This document shows, one piece after another, positions 54,084-64,000 of a DNA stretch of 64,000 bases. How positions within the stretch are numbered: the stretch's first letter is position 1; every line of letters starts with the position of its first letter. The notes under the pieces were generated by a model. It was given only the letters and a program-made list of their open reading frames with translations, had not been told where the DNA came from and did not search any database. Location: positions 151,931,501 to 151,995,500 of the forward strand of contig NC_081556.1 in assembly GCF_963082655.1 (NCBI RefSeq), in the 5' to 3' direction. The DNA comes from Stomoxys calcitrans. Its lineage: Eukaryota > Arthropoda > Insecta > Diptera > Muscidae. The position numbers and the translations under genes were made by a program.

Positions 54084-54720
54084 AACAAGTAAGAGCGTGC
54101 TAAGTTCGGCCGGGCCGAATCTTATAGATCCTCCACCATGGATCGCGTTTGTCGAGTTCTTTGCGCGGTATCTCTTTTAAGATTTGACTTCTTGAGACCC
54201 CAGATCTTAAATCAATTTGGGTGAAATTTTGCACAGAGTGGTAAGAATGGTGCAAAAAGGTCTAACCCTGATCCAGTTGCGGTATGAACCGATCTCCCAA
54301 TTTAACTTCTTGAACCCCGGGAAGCCGTAACAGACTTTTGCACGTAGTGTTCTCTTACGACTTCCAACGAACATGCCAAGTACTGTTCAAATCGGTCCCT
54401 GATATAACTCCCATATGAACTGATTTCCCGATTTTACTTCAACAGCACCTAAAGAAGGTTAGGTTAGATAAAAAAAAGGGTGCAGATATTAGACCGCCCC
54501 ATACCGCTATGGACATACACCTAAGACAGTAATCGGCTTGTTGTGCGCCCCAATCTACGGCCCATTAAATACTTAAATTATTCCTAGATTTGGTAGAAAT
54601 TTAGCCCATAAAGTAGACATATTCAACCAAATTCATTTGTAGAAATTTTCAACAGAATCCATGGTGGTGGGTTCCCAATATTCGGGCCGGCCGAACTTAG
54701 CACGTTTTTACATGCTTCTC
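54084..54720. mobile_element. Chimeric INE-1-like element with two outward termini
   Basis: The left end has the - strand terminus (AACAAGTAAGAGCGTGCTAA, TTCGGCCGGGCCGAA at about 54104-54118, 'CTCCACCATGGATCGCG'). The right end has the + strand terminus ('GAATCCATGGTGGTGGG', TTCGGGCCGGCCGAACTTAG). Units in between switch to + orientation. The body is broken by a LINE 3' tail. Confidence 0.75.
54456..54545 (-). mobile_element. LINE 3'-end fragment
   Basis: AAGGTTAGGTTAG..., 'GCAGATATTAGACCGCCCCA' and 'GACATACACCTAAGACAGTA' are the reverse complement of 48170-48260, the 3' end of the RNase H-class LINE. It is a severely 5'-truncated insertion. Confidence 0.8.
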
Positions 54721-56135
54721 TCTTGTGTTCGACGAAATCCAAACAAAACTTTATTAAAATGTAAATACAACTGAGTTAGCAAGCAGCAAAGCATACATAA
54801 CTCAAAGTAGAGAAATAATCTTTTGATTCACATTTGCGCCAGAAGTGAAGAAGCCAAAGTTTTATGAAATTTTCAATGCATTGCTTGAGTAAAAAAAATA
54901 TTTTCTTTACTTTTTATGTGAGAATAGTAAGTTTCGTTGTAACCTAACACACTGCAAAAAAAAGGTGGACCAAAATTTAAGATTTTTCCTTATTCGTAGG
55001 ATTTTAGCAATGTAAGCAAGCCAAAACCAAAATTTCAAAATAAAGATGCTTTCTTCAAATTTAGTTTCCTATTTACTAAGGGACATGACCATCCGTTTCA
55101 AATTTTGATCGCTGATTGATTCTTATTTTACTTCATAGACGACAGGCCAATAATATTTTTTTTTTTTGTAAAATTCTTTTTTCAAATTTAGAGCCTCAAT
55201 CTACAAAATTAAACATTTAAAGACGCTCTTATTTGTATTGCTTTTTTGCGTATTAAACTACAGTTCACTGTTGTCTTGTCACAAGGAAAATTTTCTTACT
55301 TTCAACGATATTTTGCCTCCATTTAAGATATTTGACTTTAATAACAAGACGCAAATTTAAGAACTTATAAACATACCATTTAAAATAAGAAATACTTAAT
55401 ATGAAGGAAAATATTTTTCACCAAATGGAATGCTTCCTTTAAAATTTGGAAAATTAATCACCTTTAAATTAAGTTTTCTAATCTTTGGCTCGAATCTTTA
55501 AAGTTAAGATAACAATTTTTTCAGTGCTCAATATTTCTAGTAAACGTAAAGGTGTTGAGTTATTTTTTGAACCATGCTGCAGATGTCCTTACATTGTACC
55601 ACAACTACCATACCACGAACTGAATACCTCTACAACAATGTTTTCAAATTATTCATTGCATATTCATTGGATGCGTAGCATGAATGCATTCTTCGAACAT
55701 ACGAATATCGAAGATTGTTTCTAGAACCACTACGATATGAAGTGGGTATAATTATTTTACCCACTTCATTTGGGCCATGTGAAAGCTTAGATTACGATTT
55801 CGGATATTGATTATCGTAAACTTTTAAGATATTTAGCTATTATATGTCATTCTTGCTTTACCGTATGTCCGTTCGTCCTTCCGATACGACTACCTATCTG
55901 CAATCTGTCGGTTGAAATGATAAATTTTTCAACTAAAACAAAATTTCAATGATAATTTCTCAAGAGACAAAATTTCAATGTTCCTTTTCCGAATGACAAC
56001 ATTTTAATCTTATTTTTTTAAGGCAAAATTTTCACAGATGCACTGAACGAAATGTGTTTCTCAAAATGGCAAAATTTTTGCTAAAACAACAATTTTTGTT
56101 TGCTAAAAAAGGGAAAGCAGACATTATTAAATATT
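54721..56135. other. AT-rich stretch, no gene recognised
   Basis: Long AT-rich DNA. An open frame at 55485-55724 (+) has no recognisable domain. At about 55905-56050, 'CAAAATTTCAATG' repeats irregularly. The missing Ipk1 N-terminal exon was looked for here and not found. Confidence 0.4.
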
Positions 56136-57302
56136 AACAAGAAAGAGCATGCTAAGTTCGGCCGGGCCGAATCTTATATACCCTCCACCATGGATCGCAG
56201 TTGTCGGGTTCTATGCGCGGTATCTCTATTTAGGCAAACAAAGAATATTGAATAAGAACTGTTATGCTATTGGAGCTATATCAAGTTATAGTCCGATTCG
56301 GACCATAAATGAATGCTGAACATTCTAGAAGTAATTGTGTAATATTTGAGTTCATTCGAATAAGAAATGCCCCTTGTAGTGGCTCAAGAAGCAAAATCGG
56401 GAGATAGGTTTATATGGGAGCTGTATCGAGCTATTGATCGATTCAGATGATATTAGACACGTATGTTGAAGGTTATGAGAGAAGCCGTTGTACAAAATTT
56501 CTGCCAAATCGGATGAGAATTGCGTCCTCTATAGGCTTAAGAAGTCAAGATCCCAGATCGGTTTATATGACAGCTATATCAGGCTATATACCGATTTGCG
56601 CCATACTTAGCACAGTTATTGGAAGTCATAACAAAACACCTCATGCAAAATTTCATCCAAATCGGATGAGAATTGCACGCTTCATTGGCTCAAGAAGTCA
56701 AGACCCCATATCGGATAATATGACAGCTATATCAGGTTATGCACCGATTTCACCCATACTTGGCACAGTTGTTGAAATTCATAACAAAACATCTCGTGCA
56801 AAGTGTCAGCCAAATTGGATAGGAATTGCGTCCTCTAGTGGCTCCAGAATCAAGACCCCAGATCGGTTTATATGGCAGCTTTATCAAAACATTAACCGAT
56901 TTGAAGCATACTTAGCGCAGTTGTTGGAAGTGATACCAAAATACCACGCGTAAAATTTCAGTCAAATCGGACGAGAATTGCGCACTCTAGAGGCTCAAGA
57001 AGTCAAGACCCAAGATCGGTTTGTATGACAGCTCTTTCAAAACATGGACTGATTTGGCCGATTTACAATCCCAACCGACCCACACTAATAAAAAGTAATT
57101 GTGCAAAATTTCAAGCAGTTAGCTTAACTCCTTCGAAAATTACCGTGCTTTCGACAGACAGACGGACGGACATGGCTAGATCGAATTAAAATGACATGAC
57201 GATCAAGAATATATATGCTTTATGGGGTCTCAGACGCATATTTCGAGGTGTTACAAACCGAATGATGAAATTAGTATACCCCCATCCTATGGTGGAGGGT
57301 AA
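56136..57302 (-). mobile_element. INE-1-like element, subfamily B, full length
   Basis: The terminus is AACAAGAAAGAGCATGCTAA plus TTCGGCCGGGCCGAA, then 'ATACCCTCCACCATGGATCG'. Five to six units follow, then 'GACAGACAGACGGACGGACA', ATCAAGAATATATATGC and stem-loop 'CCCCATCCTATGGTGGAGGG'. Its end is joined directly to the terminus of the next copy at 57303. Confidence 0.85.
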
Positions 57303-58305
57303 AACAAGTAAAAGCGTGCCAAGTTCGGCCGGGCCGAATCTTGGGAACCCACCATCATGGATTCTGCTACAATATGGGAGCTATATCAGGTTCTTGACCG
57401 TTTTGGACCGCACTTGGCACACTTGTTGAGAGTCATAAAAGAACACTATATGCAAAATTTCACCCACATCGGAAAAAATCGCGGCTTGTAATGGCTCAAG
57501 AAATCAAATCGGCAGATCGTTTTATATGGGAGCTATATCAGGTTCTTGACCGTTTTGGACCGTACTAAGCACAGTGGTTGGAAATCAAAACGGAACATTA
57601 TGTGCAAAGTTTCAACCAAATCGGATATAAATTGCAGCTGCTAAGGGCTCAAGAATTCAAATCGGGAGATCGGTTTTTATGGGAGCTATATCAGGTTCTT
57701 GACCGATTTAAACCGGTTCTTGACCGATTTAAACCGTACTCAGCACAGTTGTTGGAAGTCATAACAGAACACTATGTGCAGAATTCCAGATAAAACGGAT
57801 GAAACTTGAGGCTTCCAGGGGCTTAAGAAGTCAAATCGGGAGATACGTTTATATGGAAGCTATATGAGGTTCTTGACTGATTTGAACTGTACTTGGCACA
57901 GTTGTTGAAAGTCATAACAGAATAACATGTGTAAAATTTCAGCCAAATCGGACAAAAATTGCGGCTTCCAGGGGCTCAAGAAGTCAAATCGAGAGATCAG
58001 TTCATATGGGAGCTATATGAGGTTCTCGACTGATTTGAACTGTACTTAGCACAGTTGTTGGAAGTCATAACAGAATATCACATGCAAAATTTCAACCACA
58101 TCGGACAAAAATTGCGCCTTCCAGAGGCTCAAGAAATCAAATCGGGAGATCGGTTAATATGGGACCTATATCTAAATCTGAACCGATATGACCCATTTCA
58201 ATCCCCAACGACCTACATCAGTATTTAGTATCTGTGTAAATTTTCAAGCGGCTAGCTTTACGCGTTAGACGGCTATCGTGATTTCGATAGACGGACGGAC
58301 AACAA
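57303..58305 (-). mobile_element. INE-1-like element, subfamily B, head-truncated
   Basis: The terminus AACAAGTAAAAGCGTGCCAA, TTCGGCCGGGCCGAA and 'GGGAACCCACCATCATGG' precede five units ('GGGAGCTATATCAGGTTC'). It ends inside the microsatellite, 'GATAGACGGACGGACAACA'. A small internal direct duplication (CGGTTCTTGACCGATTTAAA) occurs near 57695-57732. Confidence 0.85.
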
Positions 58306-58619
58306 AATTTCTAAAAAAAAAATCTTTAAAAATTGCATGCAAATTTTTTTCCAGCAGATTTTTGTTCTTAGAACAGCAGATTTTGTTTGCTTATTTAGCT
58401 AACCAAAATGTTTGCTAAACCAGCAGTAATGTCTGCTTTCCAATTTTCAGCAGACAAAAATTGCTGTTTTAGCAAATTTGGTTGAGTGTACCGTTTAAAT
58501 GACATATGATCAACTTCCTAATTTGGCTTGGTATACACCTTAAATTGTCGTGGAAGGCCTCATTCACTTGCGTTGTAGTTGAAAGCCTTGGGATCTCTAA
58601 GTTTGTATTGCCTTAGAAG
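58306..58619. repeat. CAGCAG/TTTGCT-type dispersed repeat
   Basis: 58330-58490 carries 'CCAGCAGATTTTTGTTCTTA', 'AAACCAGCAGTAATGTCTGC' and 'CAGCAGACAAAAATTGCTG', an irregular inverted-repeat motif family also at 10375-10530 and weakly at 56040-56110. Confidence 0.5.
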
Positions 58620-58790
58620 TTGAAGAAGTCAATTCGGGAGATCAGTTAGTATGGGAGGTAAGTTAGATAGGGACCGATTTGGATCTTACTTGGCATTGTT
58701 GTTGGAAGTTTTGTAGACTTTTAGAGGTTCAAGAGTTCAGATCGAGATATTTTTATATGGTAGCTATATCACAACATGAGTGATGCGTTC
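58620..58790 (-). mobile_element. INE-1-like fragment, subfamily B
   Basis: One to two units: 'GAAGAAGTCAATTCGGGAGA', 'ACTTGGCATTGTTGTTGGAA', 'TATGGTAGCTATATCACA'. No ends. Confidence 0.7.
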
Positions 58791-59567
58791 CTAAAATGCT
58801 TATCAGTTTTACTTTCACAGTTTTTTTGCTTTACTTTGCAGATTATCTTTAAATTCTCAAAATAATGTTAACAACTCTACTTGCAGTAAGATATACAACA
58901 AGTTTTTATTTTAAAATAAACTACATTTCTTTAAATTATTCTACCTTTTTTCTTTCTTGGCAAATAGTTGTTTTTTTTTGTGGATATTGTTGTAAATTCA
59001 ACATTTGTTTACTTCACCTGCTCTTAATCTTTCACCTGGCAAACTTATTCCATTTCATTCTCAGCAAGGGACAACATTTTCAAAGATCCTAATGCAAATA
59101 ATACCCCTGCTGCCAATATTCTAAACTGAAAAGCAAAGAGTCTTACGTTCCAATAGAAGTTTGGCAGTACATTTAACTTTTGTTGTGCTACCGACAATTA
59201 TCAGGAGATTTTCAATTTGCCACATTGAAGAGTTGTTCAAAGACAACTACAAAGAAAGCTGATGGTAGTCGAAGGTAGTAACTGCTGCATGTAGGAAAAA
59301 TCCAAAACAAAACATTTGAGTTCAACTTGCAATGAGCGTAGACAAAAGGAATGGTCTGAGTCGATGATTGATTGTTTTGTATTTGTTATTGCTTACTGAG
59401 ATCCCCAAGAGAGTAAAGAAGTTTTTATTGGCAACAAAGTTGCAATTTGAATAAGTTGTGATATGCATATCATACCCTAAGAGATTTGTCTTTTTAAAAT
59501 ACTTGAAACTTTACACAAAAAAAAAAGGATTTAATAATTTATTCGAAAAACTAGAAAAAGTTGTAAA
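58791..59567. other. Single-copy-like segment, no gene proven
   Basis: AT-rich. On the - strand around 59060-59160, a frame reading NFYWNVRLFAFQFRILAAGV contains a hydrophobic stretch. It is short and unmatched to anything known to me, so it is not called as a gene. Confidence 0.35.
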
Positions 59568-60945
59568 AACAAGTAAAAGCGTGCTAAGTTCCGTCGGGCC
59601 GAATCTTATATACCCCCACCATGGATCGCATTTGTCGAGTTCTTTTCACGGCATCTCTTCTTAGGCAAAAAAAAGATAAAAGAATAGACTTGCTTTGCTA
59701 TTAGAGCGATATCAAAATATGGTCCGGTTCGAACCACATTTAAATTATATGTTGGAGACCTGTTGAAAAGGTCAGCCAATTCGAATAAGAATTGCGCCCT
59801 TTGGAGTTTCAAGAAGTAAAATAGAGAGATCGATTTATATGGGAGCTGTATCAGGCCATAGACGAGATTCAGACCATAATAAACACGTATGTTGATGGTC
59901 ATGAGAGGATCCGTCGTATAATATTTCACGCAAATCGGATAATAATTACGATCTTTAGAGGCTCAAGAAGTCAATATCCCAGATCGGTTTATATGGCAGC
60001 TATATCAGATTATGAACCGATTTGAACCTTATTTGGCACAGTTGTTGAAAGTCATAATAAAATACGTCACGCAAAATTTCAGCCAAATCGGATAGGAATT
60101 GCGCCCTGTAGAAGCTCAAGAAATCAAGTCCCTAGATCGGTTTATATGACAGCTATATCAGGTTAGGGACCGATTTCATCCAAACTTGTCACAAATGTTG
60201 GATATTATAACAAAATACTTGGGACAAAATTTCATTCAAATCGGATAAGAATTGCGAACTCTAAAGGCTCAAGAAGTCAAGACCCAAGATCGGTTTATAT
60301 GGTACTCAAGAAGTAAAATAGAGAGATCGAGAAACTATCTCAGCACAGTTGTTGGAAGTCATGGCGAAATATGTCGTGCAAAATTTCATTCCAATCGGAT
60401 AAGAATTGCGCCCTCTAGAAGCTCAAGAAGTCAAGATTCAAGACCGGTTTATATGACAGCTATATCACGTTATTGACCGATTTGAACCTAACTCACCACA
60501 GTTGTTGGAAGCCATCGCGAAATACGTCGTGCAAAATTTCATTCCAATCGGACAAGAATTGCGCCCTTTAAAGGTTCAAGAAGCCAAGACCCAAGACCGG
60601 TTTATATGGCACCTATATCCGGTTATGGACCGATTGGAAACATACTTGGCACAGTTTTTGGATATCATAACAAAACACGTCGTGCAAAATTCCATTTCAA
60701 TCGGATAAGAATTGCGCCTTCTAAATGCTCAAGAAGTCAAGACCCAAGATCGGTTTATATGGCAGCTATATCAAAACATGGACCGATTTGGCCCATTTAC
60801 AATCCCAACTGACCTACACTTATAAGAAGTATTTGTGCAAAATTTCAAGCGGCTAGCTTTACTCCTTGGAAAGTTAGCGTGCTTTCGACAGACAGACGGA
60901 ATGATGAACAGACGGACGACTTAAATGTCATGACGATCAAGTTAC
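59568..60945 (-). mobile_element. INE-1-like element, subfamily B
   Basis: The terminus is AACAAGTAAAAGCGTGCTAA and TTCCGTCGGGCCGAA (palindrome mutated). Seven units follow with 'GCTCAAGAAGTCAAGACCCA' and 'GGTTTATATGGCAGCTATAT', then 'GACAGACAGACGGAATGATG' in place of a clean (GTCY)n. The stem-loop end is missing; it stops at ATGACGATCAAG. Confidence 0.85.
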
Positions 60946-60964
60946 AAGCGGCTAGTTTTGCGCA

Positions 60965-61688
60965 ATTCGTCTAAGACCCCATAAAGTACATATATTCTTG
61001 ATCATTTCGACGTTCTGATTTGACCTAGCCATGTCCGTCCGACCGTCCGTCCGTCTGTCGAAATCACGATAGCGGTGGAACGCGTAAAGAAAGCCGCTTG
61101 AAATTTTGCATAGATACTTATTATTGAAGTAGGTCGTTGAAGATTGAAAATGGGCCATATCGGTTCAGATTAAGATATAGCTCCTATATAAACCGATCTA
61201 CCGATTTGACTTCTTGATTCCTTACAAGCCGCAATTTTTGACCGATTTGGCTGAAATTGAGCATGTAGGCTTTTGTTATGACTTCCAACTACTGTACCAA
61301 GTACGCATCGAATCAGTCTATAACCTGATAAAGCTCCTATATAAACCGATCACCCAATATGACTCATTGATTCCTTACAAGCCGCAATTTTAGTCCTATT
61401 TGGCTGACATTTTGCATGCGGTGTTTTGCTTGTGATTTTTAACAACTGTGCCAAAAAGGGTTCAAATCAGTCTATAACCTAATATAACTCCCATGTATAC
61501 CGGACTCTCGATCATCCTTGTTTGGTTCCTAGAAGCTTTAATTATTGCTGGTTTGACAGCAGATTGGTATGTAGAATAAATTTAAGTCCTTCAACTAAAT
61601 TTATTTTGTGTAAATTTTCAGCAGAATTCTTGATGGTGGGTTCCCAATATTCGGCCCGGCCGAACTTAGTTATATTTCACTTTTATAC
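60965..61688 (+). mobile_element. INE-1-like element, subfamily B
   Basis: It begins inside the head (GTCTAAGACCCCATAAAGTA, ATATATTCTTGATC), has (GTCY)n 'GTCCGACCGTCCGTCCGTCT' and three units, and ends with TTCGGCCCGGCCGAACTTAG. Together with the previous copy it forms a head-to-head inverted pair. Confidence 0.85.
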
Positions 61689-62688
61689 CTAAAGCAATAA
61701 CACAAAATTTTTTCTTAGACAGAAACTACGAATGCTGATCTCCCGCCATATTGTTTGGAAACAAACCAAGAATTCAGTAATCATTTATTATTCACTTCCC
61801 TTTCCCAGACATTTCATTGGTATGTTGTAACCAATAGACGAACATCCTCCTCTTTTTGTGGGTGCTTGAGCTCTAATTAGATTTTTCCACAAATAATTTC
61901 CCTGAAATAATGCACTCCATACTTTCAAACGAATGCAACTACCCATAAGCTTCCAAAATATCCTGAATGTCCTGTTCAGATTAAGGCATTGGAAGCTTTC
62001 GAAACTAAAAATTTGCAAAATTTTTGGCCAAATCAACAAAGACGATGCATAGCCAATGCTTAGATTCCCTAATCTATAAGGCATGGCACATTCACATGCA
62101 TATTGGCTATGACTTCTTTAGGCTCAGCAGACAATGCTGCGAGGGAAAGTAAAGCAAGAAAAATTCCAAAAACATTTCGACAGACAAGTAAATATTTGTA
62201 CAGACATTTGAAAACAAATGTGGTAGAGTGGGGGGCAAAAGTTATGCGCTGATAAGAATATATTAAAATTTATTTCCGACAAAATATTTACAGAAAATCA
62301 TATTAAAGTCGAAAATGGAAAAGGAAAGCCACAGATACCAACACACACCAACCACTATGGGACGCGTTTCGTCTTTGGTTAGAAGACGTTTCAACCATAT
62401 TTGGCGTCATGGCTTCAAGGGCCGTGCATTAGTATGTTGTATTTGAATCGTATTTATTACGAAAACGCTCGATAACCCTGTCTATTAGCTGTACTTTTTC
62501 CCAATACATGTGTTTTCGTGTAATGACAGACTTTTTATCTGCGACAATTACACTACTTCCATGGTGCTCATGATTCTGCGCACCTGCTGGAAGATGTATT
62601 GATGGCTTCGGACGCTTGACAACGGCAACGGTTCTCGCTGTTGCTCCGTGTGGCCAGGTTCGAATCCCGGTCGAGCTCTGTCGAATTT
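61689..62688. other. Single-copy-like segment with two small candidate frames
   Basis: No repeat family recognised. It contains the + strand frame 62315-62446 (separate entry) and a - strand frame ending at 62069 that reads FLALLSLAALSAEPKEVIAN, a signal-peptide-like string without an upstream Met. At 62657-62667 'GGTTCGAATCC' resembles a pol III B box, but no tRNA fold was found around it. Confidence 0.4.
62315..62446 (+). other. Candidate small basic open frame or first coding exon
   Basis: ATG in good context (AAAATGG) opens 43 codons beginning MEKESHRYQHTPTTMGRVSS and continuing LVRRRFNHIWRHGFKGRA, ending at TGA 62444-62446. A GTATGT splice-donor word at 62432 could join it to an exon beyond the window. 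The product would be strongly basic. I do not recognise it, and chance is a fair alternative. Confidence 0.2.
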
Positions 62689-63068
62689 TTATACCCTCCA
62701 CCATAGGATGGAGATATACTAATTTCGTCATTCTGTATGTAACACCTCGAAACAGGCGTCTGAGACCCCATAAAGTATATATATTCTTGATCGTCATGAC
62801 ATTCTATGTCGATCTAGCCATGTCCGTCCGTCTGTTTGTCGAAAGCACGCTAACTTTCTAAGGAATAAAGCTAGGCGCTTGAAATTTTGCACAAATTCTT
62901 TTAATTAGTGTAGGTCGGTTGGGATTGTAAATGGGCCAAATCGGTCCATATTTTGATATAGCTGCCATATACCCCGATCTTGGGTCTTGACTTCTTGAGC
63001 CTCTAGAGGGCTCGAGTCAAGTTCTCGTCCGATTTGACTGAAATTTTGCAGGTGGTGTTTTGGTATGA
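62689..63068 (+). mobile_element. INE-1-like element head, subfamily B
   Basis: TATACCCTCCACCATAGGAT, ATATATATTCTTGATCGTC, 'CATGTCCGTCCGTCTGTTTG', 'TAGGTCGGTTGGGATTGTAA' and the first unit, then an abrupt change to LINE sequence at about 63068. Confidence 0.85.
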
Positions 63069-63700
63069 TCCATGGGGGAGGGTGTATAAGGGCTGGATAG
63101 GCTCAGGGCCCACGATGTGACGCTGACATAGGTTCCTGGGCATAAGGGGATTCCAGGAAATGAGAGGACGAATGAGTGCGCCAGGAGGTGTTCGTCTGCA
63201 CCGGGTGGACCAATCATGCCTATGTGCCATTTGTCGAGCTACTGAACACAGTAGAGGGGATTGCCAGGGCGGCGCCGGTGGCGAAGTGGGACACGGTAGA
63301 TGTTGCCGGCGCTTTGGCCGGTCATCGACCGGAGGAGGACGAGGGAATTGCTGGCGTTCGATAAGAGGTCGATGAGTACTTTGACAGGGGACATAACCGG
63401 ACACTGTGCCATAGGCCGCAGGGCGGCGCGCATGGGGATACCGCACAATGACTTTTGTAGGAGTTGCCTCGATGAGGATGAGGAGGAGATTATTAAGCAC
63501 TTGCTTTGTTCCTGTCCGCGACTGCAGAGACGTAGGCTCTCCTTTCTGGGAAGCCGTTTCCTCTGTGATCTAGGTAAACTTCTAAACGTACCTCTGGTAT
63601 GTCTCCTGAGAATTGTTGAGGGAACAGGCTGGTTCCGAAGGGGGGGACACAGGCTCTGGCGTAGGTAGGTCCGTGCGGTTCTTCATCTCCCGATCGGGTT
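63069..63700 (+). pseudogene. RNase H-class LINE (R1-like), C-terminal fragment
   Basis: With frameshifts it reads 'VPGHKGIPGNERTNECARR' (RNase H PGHxGIxGNE motif), then 'RTRELLAFDKRSMSTLTGDI', 'TGHCAIGRRAARMGIPHNDF' and 'CRSCLDEDEEEIIKHLLCSC' (Cys/His motif, about 63460-63520). The base composition is GC-rich compared with its surroundings. It differs from the LINE at 47085-48261 and so is a separate lineage. It ends in a T-rich run at 63719-63728. Confidence 0.8.
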
Positions 63701-63730
63701 TCTCCACTCTTCCTGTCTTTTTTTTTTTGT

Positions 63731-64000
63731 CTTTTTATACCCACTATCGAAGGATGGGGGTATATTCATTTTGTCATTCCGTTTGCAACACAACACACAT
63801 ATCCATTTCCGACCCTATAAAGAATATATATTCTTGATCAGCGTAAAAATCTAAGACGATTTATCCATGTCCGTCCGTCTGTCTGTTAAAATCACGATAC
63901 AGTCTCTAAAAATAGAGATCTTCACTATATCTTGATATAGCCCCCATATAGACCGATCGACCGATTTACGGTCTTAGGGCCATAAAATCCACTTTTATTA
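63731..64000 (+). mobile_element. INE-1-like element, subfamily A, head (runs off window)
   Basis: The stem-loop head 'TATACCCACTATCGAAGGAT' and GGGGGTATATTCATT, then 'TTTCCGACCCTATAAAG', ATATATATTCTTGATCAGC, 'CATGTCCGTCCGTCTGTCTG', and the first A unit. This is the clearest view of the subfamily A head. GACCC...ATAAAG...ATATATTCTTGATCAGC is nearly the known Drosophila INE-1 wording. Confidence 0.9.

Noticed and set aside
59055..59200. - strand frame NFYWNVRLFAFQFRILAAGV with GTAAGA and TTTTCAG signals
   Set aside because: The potential intron would be only 21 bases, the frame is short, and no homology is recognised.
62600..62690. Possible tRNA gene around GGTTCGAATCC
   Set aside because: A B-box-like word is present but no acceptor stem, D arm or anticodon arm pairing could be built; more likely a SINE or tRNA-derived scrap.

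Overview
This window is nuclear DNA from a higher fly. Two split genes with canonical GT-AG introns give proteins that read like their Drosophila and human orthologues. Both genes are swollen by dipteran repeats: INE-1/DINE-1-like elements carrying (GTCY)n, Tc1/mariner derivatives, RTE-type and RNase H-bearing LINEs, and tRNA-derived SINEs. The repeat load and repeat types suggest a calyptrate fly such as a muscid (Stomoxys or a relative). That assignment is inference.

Genes. Cib2 (calcium- and integrin-binding EF-hand protein) is complete on the + strand, with four coding exons between 2168 and 17918 that join in frame to 189 residues. Ipk1 (inositol-pentakisphosphate 2-kinase) is on the - strand. 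Seven coding exons can be assigned, from 53200 down to the stop codon at 25111. Its N-terminal exon or exons were not found and probably lie upstream, beyond the repeats or outside the window. The two genes converge tail to tail across about 7.2 kb (17919-25110). I found no rRNA, convincing tRNA gene, CRISPR or bacterial-style operon.

Repeats fill most of the introns and flanks. (1) The dominant family resembles INE-1/DINE-1 (Helentron-derived). Copies have a TATACCC stem-loop at one end, an ATATATATTCTTGATC block, a (GTCY)n microsatellite, a variable number of about 153-bp tandem units, and a 15-bp palindrome TTCGGCC(C/G)GGCCGAA at the other end. Two unit subfamilies are visible: A ('TTAGGCCCTTCGACATC') and B ('CTTGAGCCTCTAGAGGGCGC'). 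(2) A second element ('C') carries 95-135 bp tandem units and TATCGATA-rich ends. (3) Also present are degenerate RTE, I/R1-like and CR1/Jockey-like LINE pieces, a tRNA-derived SINE in several broken copies, a 203-bp mariner-type MITE and a 607-bp palindromic Tc1/mariner derivative.

Many long open frames here are translations of the 153-bp units, because 153 is a multiple of three. They are not proteins. The best leads are the INE-like family with regularly spaced CTCF-like motifs, the palindromic transposon derivatives, the C element with inverted ends, a LINE with an intact 13-bp target-site duplication, and three small unexplained open frames.
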